Assembly: GCA_902489445.1 (NCBI GenBank) | Contig: CABTZX010000029.1 | Span: forward strand, 1-20,219 | DNA length: 20,219 nt | DNA from: an uncultured Bacteroidales bacterium | GTDB taxonomy: Bacteria > Bacteroidota > Bacteroidia > Bacteroidales > Porphyromonadaceae | Direction of reading: 5' to 3' | Shown here: piece by piece, positions 6,796 through 14,285 of the stretch | How the letters are laid out: each line of letters opens with the position of its first letter | Numbering within the stretch: the stretch's first letter is position 1 | Program-made: the position numbers and the translations under genes | Notes under the pieces: model-generated | The model's database searches: none | The model's input: the letters and a program-made list of their open reading frames with translations, nothing else | What the model was told of the DNA's origin: nothing

Positions 6796-7016
6796 AATAA
6801 GGGTCATACTCTTGAGAATGGAGGGATGTCACCGCGTAATTGGGTAGAGAGACTCTCAGTAATTAGGACACACTCTCAAGAATTAGGGGGGAAGGATGCT
6901 AATCAAATAGGTGATTCTTTCCGAGATCAGAGGTAAGGGCTTTGGGCTACAAGGTGATTTTTCCAGCGATTAGGGGTAGGAAAGCTCGGAATTTGGGGGA
7001 GAAGCTATTGCATGGT
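6796..7016. repeat. Degenerate tandem array, about 20-23 bp per unit
   Basis: A core AATtaGGGg recurs at 6796, 6817, 6838, 6861 and 6881, and again at 6968 and 6990, giving spacings of 21, 21, 23, 20 and 22. Several units also share a second half: ACTCTTGAG at 6808, ACTCTCAGT at 6852 and ACTCTCAAG at 6872. Units between about 6901 and 6967 are too worn to align firmly. The array lies upstream of the ECF sigma-factor operon. Confidence 0.55.
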
Positions 7017-7046
7017 AATAAGAGGCTTTTCACGAAAAAGAAGCTC

Positions 7047-7075
7047 TTTGTTCGAGGGAGAATATGCTCTTTTTG
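7047..7075 (+). promoter_or_regulatory. Possible promoter of the sigma-factor operon
   Basis: TTTG (7047-7050) is followed after 17 bases by TCTTTTTG (7068-7075), one mismatch from TAnnTTTG. It would give a leader of about 125 bases containing the hairpin GGGTC-AAAAAA-GACCC at 7112-7127. Spacing is short for the phylum, so confidence is low. The 11-mer CTCTTTTTGCA here also occurs in the grpE promoter. Confidence 0.25.
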
Positions 7076-7209
7076 CAACAAATAGGCAGCTCGCTCGTCT
7101 ATTAAGTAGAGGGGTCAAAAAAGACCCGAACGAAACGAAGTGAAAAGAACCGATTCGGCAGCAAGAACAAAAGGTTATCAAGCGACCTAACGGCGTAAGG
7201 AAAAGAGTG

Positions 7210-7722
7210 ATGGACGGAGCGACCTTTACAAAAACCTACTTTCCTTTGCGCCGCGTGGTAGAGCAAGTGTGCCTCGCGATGCTGAAGAACGACAGCAATG
7301 CCGGTGATATGGTGCAGGAGGTGTTCTTGAAACTTTGGGAAGAGCGGGATCGGCTGGACGACGTGCGCTGTCCGAAAGCCTATGCCATACGCGTAGCTCG
7401 GAATCGATGCTTGGATAAACTGAAGAGCCCTGGAGCTCAACTGTACGACGAAGCAACAGATTCATTGGAAGAAGTTGCGGCAGACGCGTGGAGCGATCCA
7501 CACGAACAGCTCGTAGTAAGGGAGAAAGAGAGCCGACTGGATCGATGGGTATCCCAATTAAAGGAGCCACAACGGAGCATCTTCCGCCTTCGTCAGTACG
7601 GAATGCTCAGCAACGGCGAAACGGCCGCACGTCTGGGTTTGGAAGAGAGTACCGTGCGCAGTGCATTAAGCCGGTTGCGAAAAGAGGCTCGTAGCGTGCT
7701 TTTGGACGAAATAAAAGGATAA
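7210..7722 (+). CDS. ECF-family RNA polymerase sigma factor
   Basis: 170 residues. Region 2 spans about 10-75, with DMVQEVFLKLWEERDRL in the core-binding and -10-recognition part and YAIRVARNRCLDKLK just after. Region 4 spans about 110-165, with the helix-turn-helix NGETAARLGLEESTVRSALS (135-154). There is no region 1 or 3, as expected for group 4 sigma factors. ATG at 7210 is preferred over GTG at 7207 because AAGGAA lies 7 bases ahead of it. It opens a three-gene operon with a membrane protein and a DUF4252 protein, an arrangement common in Bacteroidetes. The stimulus sensed is unknown. Confidence 0.93.
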   Translation: MDGATFTKTYFPLRRVVEQVCLAMLKNDSNAGDMVQEVFLKLWEERDRLDDVRCPKAYAIRVARNRCLDKLKSPGAQLYDEATDSLEEVAADAWSDPHEQLVVREKESRLDRWVSQLKEPQRSIFRLRQYGMLSNGETAARLGLEESTVRSALSRLRKEARSVLLDEIKG

Positions 7723-7734
7723 AAACAATAGAAA

Positions 7735-8259
7735 ATGAATAAGGCAAAAGAGAATGCAGTAATGGCAGAACAACGTTCGTTGGACGAACTTCTGGCACGC
7801 TATTGGGAGGGGGAAACCACGCCCAAGGAAGAGCTGCTGCTCCACTTGGCTCTGTTGGATCAACCGAAGGATAGTCCCTATCGGAAAGATCTGGAAGTTA
7901 TAGAGGAAATGATGGCAGTCGCCGAACAGGTAAAGCGTAAGCCCATTCTCCTTCGCCTTCGTCGTCCCATAGCAATAGCAGCCTCCGTAACCGCATTACT
8001 GGTTGGTGGAGGATACGCGGTTACCGCTCTGCACAAAGCGGGACAAAGCACTCTGAACGGCGAACCCCTATATCAGGCGGAAGTGGACGCTCAGGCGGAA
8101 CGTGCCTACCGGATGCTGTACGATTGTTTACAAGAAAGCCAATCACAATGTAACTCCGTATACGCGCAATTGGACGAAACGGATGACTTAATCAACGAAT
8201 CATTGAACAAACTGACCACCTATACAACGGCAATGTATGCCGATGAGGATAACGAATAA
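7735..8259 (+). CDS. Single-pass membrane protein, possible anti-sigma factor
   Basis: 174 residues. The N-terminus has LDELLARYWEGETTPKEELL (16-35), like the start of many Bacteroidetes anti-sigma and FecR-type proteins. A basic stretch (KRKPILLRLRRP) is followed by one membrane segment at about 79-99. The periplasmic part of about 75 residues is helical and acidic, with two Cys (YDCLQESQSQCNSVY) that could form a disulfide. It begins 12 bases after the sigma factor and ends 17 bases before the DUF4252 gene. Position and topology suggest it holds the sigma factor at the membrane. No classical zinc-binding anti-sigma motif is present, so the role is inference. An alternative start is the ATG at 7762. 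Confidence 0.75.
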   Translation: MNKAKENAVMAEQRSLDELLARYWEGETTPKEELLLHLALLDQPKDSPYRKDLEVIEEMMAVAEQVKRKPILLRLRRPIAIAASVTALLVGGGYAVTALHKAGQSTLNGEPLYQAEVDAQAERAYRMLYDCLQESQSQCNSVYAQLDETDDLINESLNKLTTYTTAMYADEDNE

Positions 8260-8276
8260 GCGGAACAATAATCATA

Positions 8277-8813
8277 ATGAAACACTTCATACAACTCACT
8301 ACCCTATTCTGTTTGCTCGGATTGCTGGCTGCTCCGCGTGCAAATGCACAGCAGGATATAAATTTCGGAGCATTGGAGAAAGCGAAAGGAATTACTGTTG
8401 TGTACCTATCGCCCGCAATGATTAAGAATAGCAATCTGAAGTTTACGGGTAACGACAGCGATATCCCAGGGCTTGCTGATCTGATGAACGGAGTGAACTC
8501 GATACATATCTATTCGTCAGATATGGCGGAACAGCGTCAATTCCTACGCCGAACTTTTGCGCCGGCTACGAGGGACGGGAATCCATTATTCGAGAAGTTG
8601 TTCTATCTGAAGGAGAGGGAGAGCATAATCTACTTAGTTGGCCGCATAAAGGGGGATAGAGCGAAGAATCTCTATCTAATTGTTGACGAGCCGGATAACT
8701 TTGTGGCGATCGATTTCAACGGGAACTTTACGCGCAAAGAAATAGAGAATGCCGCAAGCAATGTAGCTACCGGCCCCACAAAGAGCACAAGAAACAGACC
8801 CGGCAGAAGGTAA
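8277..8813 (+). CDS. Secreted DUF4252 domain protein
   Basis: 178 residues. A signal peptide ends near ANA-QQ (cleavage after residue 24). The mature part matches my memory of DUF4252 proteins from Bacteroidetes: an early ITVVYLSPAMIK, a central NSIHIYSSDMAEQRQFLR, then FYLKERESIIYLVGRIK and NLYLIVDEPDNFVAIDFNG. The C-terminus is basic and low in complexity (TKSTRNRPGRR). The domain has no established biochemical function. It is the last gene of the sigma-factor operon, 17 bases after the putative anti-sigma gene, and a strong terminator follows about 115 bases on. It is probably periplasmic and a target or partner of the sigma system. Confidence 0.8.
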   Translation: MKHFIQLTTLFCLLGLLAAPRANAQQDINFGALEKAKGITVVYLSPAMIKNSNLKFTGNDSDIPGLADLMNGVNSIHIYSSDMAEQRQFLRRTFAPATRDGNPLFEKLFYLKERESIIYLVGRIKGDRAKNLYLIVDEPDNFVAIDFNGNFTRKEIENAASNVATGPTKSTRNRPGRR

Positions 8814-8929
8814 CGATCGGGTGAAAGCAACAAATTCTTTTTCGTATTCTTCTATAGAAAGAACTTCGTAAGTGCGTGATGCATGCCAAGAAGTTCGGCA
8901 GTAAAAACTGTTTTCAACACTGGAAAAGA

Positions 8930-8963
8930 CTCTCTTCCCGCATGCGGGGAGAGAGCTTTTTTT
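8930..8963 (+). terminator. Rho-independent terminator of the sigma-factor operon
   Basis: CTCTCTTCCC pairs with GGGGAGAGAG around GCATGC, with one U-G pair, and is followed by CTTTTTTTC. The T run lies on the plus strand, so it ends the sigma / membrane protein / DUF4252 transcript. Confidence 0.92.
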
Positions 8964-9017
8964 CATTATGAGGCAATTCGCACTATCAAAAAGGGAAGAT
9001 ATGTCGGTAGAAATGGT

Positions 9018-9025
9018 TAGTTTTG
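9018..9025 (+). promoter_or_regulatory. -7 element just before the DUF4831 gene
   Basis: TAGTTTTG matches TAnnTTTG and ends only 6 bases before the ATG at 9032. A terminator lies upstream, so a new promoter is needed in this gap. I see no TTG at -33. If this box is used, the transcript would have almost no leader. Confidence 0.35.
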
Positions 9026-9031
9026 TGGTCA

Positions 9032-10123
9032 ATGAGAGCGAGAGTATATCCCATACGAACCTATAAAGGGCTACTTTTCTTACTATTTGCAATGCCCGGG
9101 TTGCTTTGTGCGCAGAGTGTAAGCCGCTTCTATCCGGTGGATGCCTCCGACAAAGGTATTACCTATTTCTTGCCGCAAACGCGAATTGTGGTCACACTTA
9201 TCGCGGAAGAGAGCCGCTTCGAACCGGGTTGCTATGCGCGATATGCCGGTATTCTGTTGGGGGAAAAGGCAGAACTAACGGCGCAGGCAGCACAAAAGCT
9301 CACAAATGCCACAATTGAAACGGAAGGAATACCGGACGAATCACAAGTTTATACGATTCAGTTCCGTCCACAGAACGCTTCAAGCTTTGTATCGCTAACT
9401 TCCGACGGAATACTTGCCGCCATCAATGCCGATCCTATCCGTAACGAATTAAAGCAAGATGTTGCAGCCTCCGATGCAACATCCGGCTTATCAGCTTCAG
9501 CACCGGTATTTCCACCGGAATACGGCTTAGCCACTTCCGCGGCAAAACGTGCCGAAATCGCCGCCAAACTACTATTTGATTTGCGTGATGATCTGCGCGG
9601 ACTCATCGCAGGAAAGGCTGAAAACGCCCCGAGCGAGGGCGAAGCTTACCGATTAATGGTACGCACGCTGCAAGAACAAATTGCTGCCGTGGAAGCTCTT
9701 TTTTATGGAACCCGCACAACAAAAAGCTACGTAAAGCGCTTCAATGTACTTCCCGATGCAGAAACAAAGGAGCTTACTCTTGCGCGTTTTTCCGAAAAAG
9801 AAGGCTTTGTTAGCCCTGATTCCGCCAAAGGGGATGCCATAATTCTGCGCATAGTTCCATCGCTTTCTGCTTCATTAACGCAGGAAGAGACAGAGCGACA
9901 AGCTAAGCTCAAAGGAATTGTCTATAACGTTCCGGGGCGCGCTACGGCAACGTTGCTCCACGGAGGACGCATTTGGATAGAAAAAGAGGTTCTGCTGAGC
10001 CAATTCGGTATGAAAAATGTTCTTTCGAACCGCATGGGGCGTAGCCGTTCCGGCAACATTGCCGTTCAATTCGATACGGCTACCGGTGCACTCATAGATA
10101 TAAGCGAAGCCGCAGAGCGGTAA
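9032..10123 (+). CDS. Exported DUF4831 family protein
   Basis: 363 residues. A signal peptide at 1-27 (GLLFLLFAMPGLLCA, then QS) is followed by a mature protein beginning SVSRFYPV. The layout recalls DUF4831 proteins of Bacteroidetes: an early YFLPQTRIVVTL, EPGCYARYAGILLG, then a helical middle (AEIAAKLLFDLRDDLRGLIA) and VPGRATATLLHGGRIWIEKE near the end. No enzymatic motif is visible. I chose ATG 9032 rather than the in-frame TTG at 9023 because it gives a compact signal peptide. The peptide transporter gene follows after 35 bases and is probably cotranscribed. Probably periplasmic or surface-associated; function unknown, family assignment from memory. Confidence 0.8.
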   Translation: MRARVYPIRTYKGLLFLLFAMPGLLCAQSVSRFYPVDASDKGITYFLPQTRIVVTLIAEESRFEPGCYARYAGILLGEKAELTAQAAQKLTNATIETEGIPDESQVYTIQFRPQNASSFVSLTSDGILAAINADPIRNELKQDVAASDATSGLSASAPVFPPEYGLATSAAKRAEIAAKLLFDLRDDLRGLIAGKAENAPSEGEAYRLMVRTLQEQIAAVEALFYGTRTTKSYVKRFNVLPDAETKELTLARFSEKEGFVSPDSAKGDAIILRIVPSLSASLTQEETERQAKLKGIVYNVPGRATATLLHGGRIWIEKEVLLSQFGMKNVLSNRMGRSRSGNIAVQFDTATGALIDISEAAER

Positions 10124-10158
10124 TCTGATAAGGAAACAATATTAAAACACTCAATAGT

Positions 10159-12141
10159 ATGTTTAAGAATCATCCAAAAGGATTAATTGTGTTGGCGTTA
10201 GCCAATATGGGTGAGCGTTTCGGCTATTATACTATGATAGCCATACTAACGCTCTATTTGCAGGCGAAGTTCGGCTTTTCGTCTGCCGTAACCAGTGTTA
10301 TCTACGGGAGCTTCCTTGCACTCATCTACTTTTTGCCTGTTTTTGGCGGCATCATCGCCGATAAATGGCTTGGATATGGCAAGACGATTCTAATCGGGAT
10401 AAGCATTATGTTTGCAGGATACCTCATTTTGGGGCTGCCTTTAGGCACAGCTGCTGCAGGTTTAACGGTAATGTTTATCGCACTTATCCTCATTTCCTGC
10501 GGAACAGGGCTATTTAAGGGTAATTTGCAGGCACTTGTGGGTAAGTTGTACGATAATCCCGCTTATTCCAAGAACAGAGATATGGCATTTTCCATATTCT
10601 ATATGTTCATCAATATCGGTGCTTTCTTCGCGCCCAGCGTAGGTAATGCAATTACGAACTCAATCCTCGGTCGCGAACAGTTCTATTACGATGCGTCCAT
10701 ACCGAACAACTATGTCAAATTGAACGACAAAACGGTAGACCAAACTGCATTTATCAGCGAATACGCTGCACAGCATCAAGGATTTGACGCTCTTTCCGCA
10801 GAAGAACAAGCACAAAAGATCAAAGCTGCCAAAAAGAAAGACGGCGTTATGTTCCCCGAGGACGAGGCCGAAGTTCTACTGAATTTGAAGATTGCCGGCT
10901 TACACCAGTATACGGAAAGCAATGTTATTACCGATCCGGCACTGATGGTTACTAAAGAAGATTACAATCTTCTGCAAAGCAAGAATCCTGAAGATGCGCC
11001 TGCGCAGCAAGCTATCCGCGAGAGAGTAGCACAAGCTGAAGTGCCGGTAAGTATTGTGGGTGCAGATGCTACCGGTGATTTTCCGAAGGCATTTGGCGAA
11101 AAGTACGTTACCGCTACGCTGTCACACTCGTATAGCTTGGCATTCTTTGTTGCTTGTATCAGTTTGATTTTTTCCATCCTGATATTCATTATCTTCCGCA
11201 GCACGTGGAAAGCGGTAGACGTAACAGCCAAACAAGCTAAAGCGGCAGCTGAGGCGCAAGGGAAAACGAATGTTCCGACCATGTCAAAGCAGGAAGTTCG
11301 CGAACGCCTTATCGCCTTAGGTCTGGTGTTCGTGGTGGTAATTTTCTTCTGGATGTCGTTCCATCAGAATGGATTGACTATGACATTCTTTGCACGAGAC
11401 TATACGGTCAGCAAGGTTACGAGTAGCCAATATATGGTATTCTCTCTCTTTATCCTCATACCGTTTATAGTATTCATGTATGGGATCTACCTATCTACCT
11501 TTGGACTGCTGGGTGGAAAGAAGAACGCCAAAACAGGTATTTGGCTAGTTGTAGCCGGTATTGTACTATTAATTGCCGGATATTTTGTAGACATCAGAAC
11601 GATTACCGAACCGCTCGTTAACATTACACCGCAGATCTTCCAGCAATTCAACCCATTCTTTATCATCTTGCTTACTCCGGTTACGGTAGGTATATTCACT
11701 GCTTTGGCACGCAAAGGCAAAGAACCTTCGGCACCGCGCAAAATCGGTATCGGTATGTTACTGGCAGCCGTCGGCTTTTTGGTGCTGTTGTTCACTTCCG
11801 TTGGGCTGCCCGCACCGAGTACGTTACAAGGAACCAGTAGCACACTCGTATCACCGAATGCGCTTATCGGTACCTATTTCGTACTGACGCTTGCCGAACT
11901 GTTCTTGAGTCCGATGGGATTGTCATTTGTTTCCAAAGTAGCACCTCCACAGTATGCCGGCTTGATGCAGGGCGGATGGCTTGCCGCTACCGCTGTAGGT
12001 AACCTGCTCGTAGGCGTTATGGGCTCGCTTTGGGATAAGATGTCTTTGGTGGCCTTCTGGGGTATCCTGATTGCTTGCTGCCTGCTTTCCGCTGCATTCA
12101 TCTTCTCCGTGATGAAACGCTTGGAACGTGTAACCAAATAA
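10159..12141 (+). CDS. POT/PTR2-family peptide transporter (MFS)
   Basis: 660 residues, long for a bacterial proton-coupled oligopeptide transporter (usually about 450-520). The N-terminus has ANMGERFGYYTM, the site of the family ExxER motif; here the first Glu is Asn16, while Glu19-Arg20 are kept. FSIFYMFINIGAFFAPSVG matches the PTR2 signature. About five membrane segments precede residue 170. A hydrophilic stretch of about 145 residues (172-317) follows, then further membrane segments from 319. By the usual topology the insertion would be periplasmic. It follows the DUF4831 gene by 35 bases and is closed by a strong terminator. Peptide uptake suits an amino-acid-fermenting organism, but substrate range is not readable. 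Confidence 0.9.
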   Translation: MFKNHPKGLIVLALANMGERFGYYTMIAILTLYLQAKFGFSSAVTSVIYGSFLALIYFLPVFGGIIADKWLGYGKTILIGISIMFAGYLILGLPLGTAAAGLTVMFIALILISCGTGLFKGNLQALVGKLYDNPAYSKNRDMAFSIFYMFINIGAFFAPSVGNAITNSILGREQFYYDASIPNNYVKLNDKTVDQTAFISEYAAQHQGFDALSAEEQAQKIKAAKKKDGVMFPEDEAEVLLNLKIAGLHQYTESNVITDPALMVTKEDYNLLQSKNPEDAPAQQAIRERVAQAEVPVSIVGADATGDFPKAFGEKYVTATLSHSYSLAFFVACISLIFSILIFIIFRSTWKAVDVTAKQAKAAAEAQGKTNVPTMSKQEVRERLIALGLVFVVVIFFWMSFHQNGLTMTFFARDYTVSKVTSSQYMVFSLFILIPFIVFMYGIYLSTFGLLGGKKNAKTGIWLVVAGIVLLIAGYFVDIRTITEPLVNITPQIFQQFNPFFIILLTPVTVGIFTALARKGKEPSAPRKIGIGMLLAAVGFLVLLFTSVGLPAPSTLQGTSSTLVSPNALIGTYFVLTLAELFLSPMGLSFVSKVAPPQYAGLMQGGWLAATAVGNLLVGVMGSLWDKMSLVAFWGILIACCLLSAAFIFSVMKRLERVTK

Positions 12142-12164
12142 CAACGGTCAATTATTTGAAACGA

Positions 12165-12199
12165 AAGGCTGTGGGGATGCATTCTCCGCAGCCTTTTTT
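12165..12199 (+). terminator. Rho-independent terminator of the peptide transporter gene
   Basis: AAGGCTGTGGGGA pairs with TTCTCCGCAGCCTT over 13 positions, including U-G and G-U pairs, around a 5-base loop. A TTTTTT run follows on the plus strand. It begins 24 bases after the stop codon. Confidence 0.93.
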
Positions 12200-12228
12200 G
12201 CATACTCCCCTACCCCTTATTGATCATA

Positions 12229-12360
12229 GGTGTAGAATACCTATTCAAAAGGTATATAACTATGGGAGAAAAGGTATATACCTTTCCATTCAAATGTATA
12301 TACATATCACATGAAAGGTACATACCTTTTGAGAATAGCATACGCACCTAATCCGGAAAG
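12229..12360. repeat. Array of six 22-bp degenerate repeats with a palindromic core
   Basis: Units start at 12229, 12251, 12273, 12295, 12317 and 12339, exactly 22 bases apart. Their first halves are ggtgtagaata, ggtatataact, ggtatatacct, tgtatatacat, ggtacatacct and catacgcacct. Second halves vary but mostly end in GAAA or CAAA. Junctions form palindromes: AAAGGTATATACCTTT (12270-12285, perfect), ATGTATATACAT (12294-12305, perfect) and AAAGGTACATACCTTT (12314-12329, one central mismatch). The array lies between the terminators of two converging transcripts, so it is not an ordinary promoter region. Confidence 0.8.
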
Positions 12361-12387
12361 AGATTTATCTCCACAAAACAGAGAAAC

Positions 12388-12425
12388 AAAAAGAACGGAG
12401 AGAGCTTTTAGGAGCTCTCTCCGTT
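12388..12425 (-). terminator. Rho-independent terminator of the nad operon
   Basis: AACGGAGAGAGC (12394-12405) and GCTCTCTCCGTT (12414-12425) form a perfect 12-bp stem with an 8-base loop. On the minus strand CTTTTTG follows directly, while the plus side has no T run. It lies about 50 bases after the nadA stop. Confidence 0.93.
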
Positions 12426-12477
12426 ATCATGTTGCCGTTGCCGGAAACGCTGCGTTGTTTGTCGCTTGAAACGTTGC

Positions 12478-13413
12478 TTATTGAACGCTTAGCATTCGTT
12501 CTATGGGGAGCACAGCACGCTTACGGATATCTTCAGGAACGGTCACTTCGTAACGTTCGTACAGAAGCGCATCACGCAAGTTTTCCAACGTTGTGAGCTT
12601 CATATACTCACAAATATGGTCCGGTACGATAGGAATGAACTCATATCCCTCGGGATATCGGCGGTACATCTCGGTCAGTATGCCGATTTCGGTTGCTACT
12701 ACGAACTGACGCTTCTGACTCTTTTGCGGATAATTGAGGATGAACGACGTAGAACCGATATGACAACGATCGCTCGAGAGTATTCGTTCATCGGTAGAAG
12801 CTACTGACTCGGGATGAATCAGAATATCGCTTTCAGGATAACGAGCCATAAAATCGAGCACCACCTCGGGCAGAATATGGCGATGCACATAGCAATCTCC
12901 CTGCCAAAGCTGCATTGGTCGGTTGCATTTAAGGGATATATAGGCACCAAGGTTGCGGTCGGGGCCAAAAAGAATTTCCTTATCGCGGGGCAACTGCTCT
13001 ATCACTTTGAGCGCATTACTGCTGGTTACGCACCAATCCGTTTCCGCCTTTACTTCCGCGCCAGTATTGACGTAGCTCACTACAAGCCCATCGGGATGAT
13101 ACTTCTTCCAAGTAGCCAAGCCTTGCGCCGTAACGCTTTGCGCCAATGTGCAGCCGGCATGCTCAACGGGGATCAGCACTTTCTTCGAGGGAGAAATTAT
13201 CTTTGCGGTTTCCGCCATAAACTCAACGCCACAAAATACTATGGTATCGGCATCGGTAGTGGCAGCCTTTTGCGATAGCTGTAGCGAATCACCCAAGAAA
13301 TCGCACGCCTTTTGCAAATCGGGCTCCGTATAGTAATGCGCCAAAATGACGGCATTGCGCTTTTTCTTCAGCTCCTCTATTTCATCAAACAGTTGTTCCT
13401 TATTGCTTGTCAT
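12478..13413 (-). CDS. nadA: Quinolinate synthase NadA
   Basis: 311 residues. NadA condenses iminoaspartate with dihydroxyacetone phosphate to quinolinate, using a [4Fe-4S] cluster. Three Cys at the expected spacing can bind the cluster: AGCTLAQS (Cys88), WQGDCYVH (Cys174) and PDHICEYMK (Cys268). The substrate-binding motifs VILAHYYTEPDLQ, DWCVTSSNA, FGPDRNLGAYI and HPES are present; many homologues have HPEC at the last. Length is typical of the short archaeal/Bacteroidetes type. It is the last gene of the nadB-nadC-nadA run, 12 bases after nadC, and a strong terminator follows. It uses the iminoaspartate made by NadB. Confidence 0.96.
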   Translation of the reverse strand: MTSNKEQLFDEIEELKKKRNAVILAHYYTEPDLQKACDFLGDSLQLSQKAATTDADTIVFCGVEFMAETAKIISPSKKVLIPVEHAGCTLAQSVTAQGLATWKKYHPDGLVVSYVNTGAEVKAETDWCVTSSNALKVIEQLPRDKEILFGPDRNLGAYISLKCNRPMQLWQGDCYVHRHILPEVVLDFMARYPESDILIHPESVASTDERILSSDRCHIGSTSFILNYPQKSQKRQFVVATEIGILTEMYRRYPEGYEFIPIVPDHICEYMKLTTLENLRDALLYERYEVTVPEDIRKRAVLPIERMLSVQ

Positions 13414-13425
13414 ATCGCCAAATAG

Positions 13426-14280
13426 CTAATGATTGTTTCTATTTTCTTTGAAGTTCATACTGATATCCAGCGCTTTTACAGAGTGTGTTAACGCCCCCAC
13501 GCTGATGTAATCCACGCCTAAAGCAGCTACGGATGGAATGCGTTCAAGCGTCATATTGCCACTGGCTTCCGTCAAGCATTTGCCACCGATGTGCCGGACA
13601 GCTTCGAGCATAGCTTCGTTACTCATATTATCGAGCATAATCAAATCAACATGTTGCTCCAGAGCTTCCGAAACTTCTGCCAAATTGGTTGTTTCAACCT
13701 CAATCTTGGTAGAAAGCGGTAATGTTTTTCGAACGCTTTGTACGGCAGCGGTAATCCCACCTGCCGCCTTTACGTGGTTATCCTTCAGCATAACCATATC
13801 GAAAAGTCCCATTCGGTGATTATAAGCACCACCGGCGCGAACCGCCAACTTATCGATAAAACGGAGACCGGGAGCCGTTTTACGCGTATCAAGTATACGG
13901 CATTTGGTTCCCCGGCACGCCTCCTGATACCGATTTGCCATAGTGGCAATGCCGCTCATTCGCTGCATAAAGTTCAACATGGTGCGTTCGGCAGCCAAAA
14001 GAACCCGTACGGGTCCGGCAATCACAACAAGAGTATCGCCCTTTTGTACCCGATCACCGTCCGAAACGTGCGCAGTGAAGTGAATGTTGCCGGTGAAAAA
14101 GGAAAGCACCATACGTGCCACTTCAATGCCGGCAATTACTCCGTTTTCCTTAGCAGTAAGGATAGCTTCGGCAAAATCATCCTCGCCAAAAATGGAAGAT
14201 GAAGATATATCGCCCTCAATGCCAAGATCTTCTTCGAGTGCGGCTTGCACCGTTTTGCGTACTTTATCCGTCCAATCCAT
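13426..14280 (-). CDS. nadC: Nicotinate-nucleotide pyrophosphorylase (carboxylating) NadC
   Basis: 284 residues, normal length. NadC converts quinolinate and phosphoribosyl pyrophosphate to nicotinate mononucleotide and carbon dioxide. The active-site basic residues are visible in DTRKTAPGLRFIDKLAV (Arg133, Lys134, Arg140), the following GGAYNHRMGLFDMVMLKDNH (His155, Arg156, Lys166) and TKIEVETTN. The barrel motifs DLIMLDNMS and VDYISVGALTHS are also present. The N-terminal EEDLGIEGDISS is typical. It starts 5 bases after nadB and ends 12 bases before nadA, so the three are surely one transcript. Confidence 0.96.
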   Translation of the reverse strand: MDWTDKVRKTVQAALEEDLGIEGDISSSSIFGEDDFAEAILTAKENGVIAGIEVARMVLSFFTGNIHFTAHVSDGDRVQKGDTLVVIAGPVRVLLAAERTMLNFMQRMSGIATMANRYQEACRGTKCRILDTRKTAPGLRFIDKLAVRAGGAYNHRMGLFDMVMLKDNHVKAAGGITAAVQSVRKTLPLSTKIEVETTNLAEVSEALEQHVDLIMLDNMSNEAMLEAVRHIGGKCLTEASGNMTLERIPSVAALGVDYISVGALTHSVKALDISMNFKENRNNH

Positions 14281-14285
14281 AGCAA

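Noticed and set aside
6718..6936. Plus-strand open frame in the tonB-sigma factor gap
   Set aside because: It crosses the degenerate repeat array, has no ribosome site and encodes low-complexity sequence.
8861..8896. Inverted repeat GAACTTC / GAAGTTC after the DUF4252 gene
   Set aside because: Arms of 7 bp with a 22-base loop are expected by chance; a much stronger terminator follows.
12229..12360. CRISPR array
   Set aside because: Units are 22 bp in total with only about 11 conserved bases and no unique spacers of normal length; no cas genes are near.
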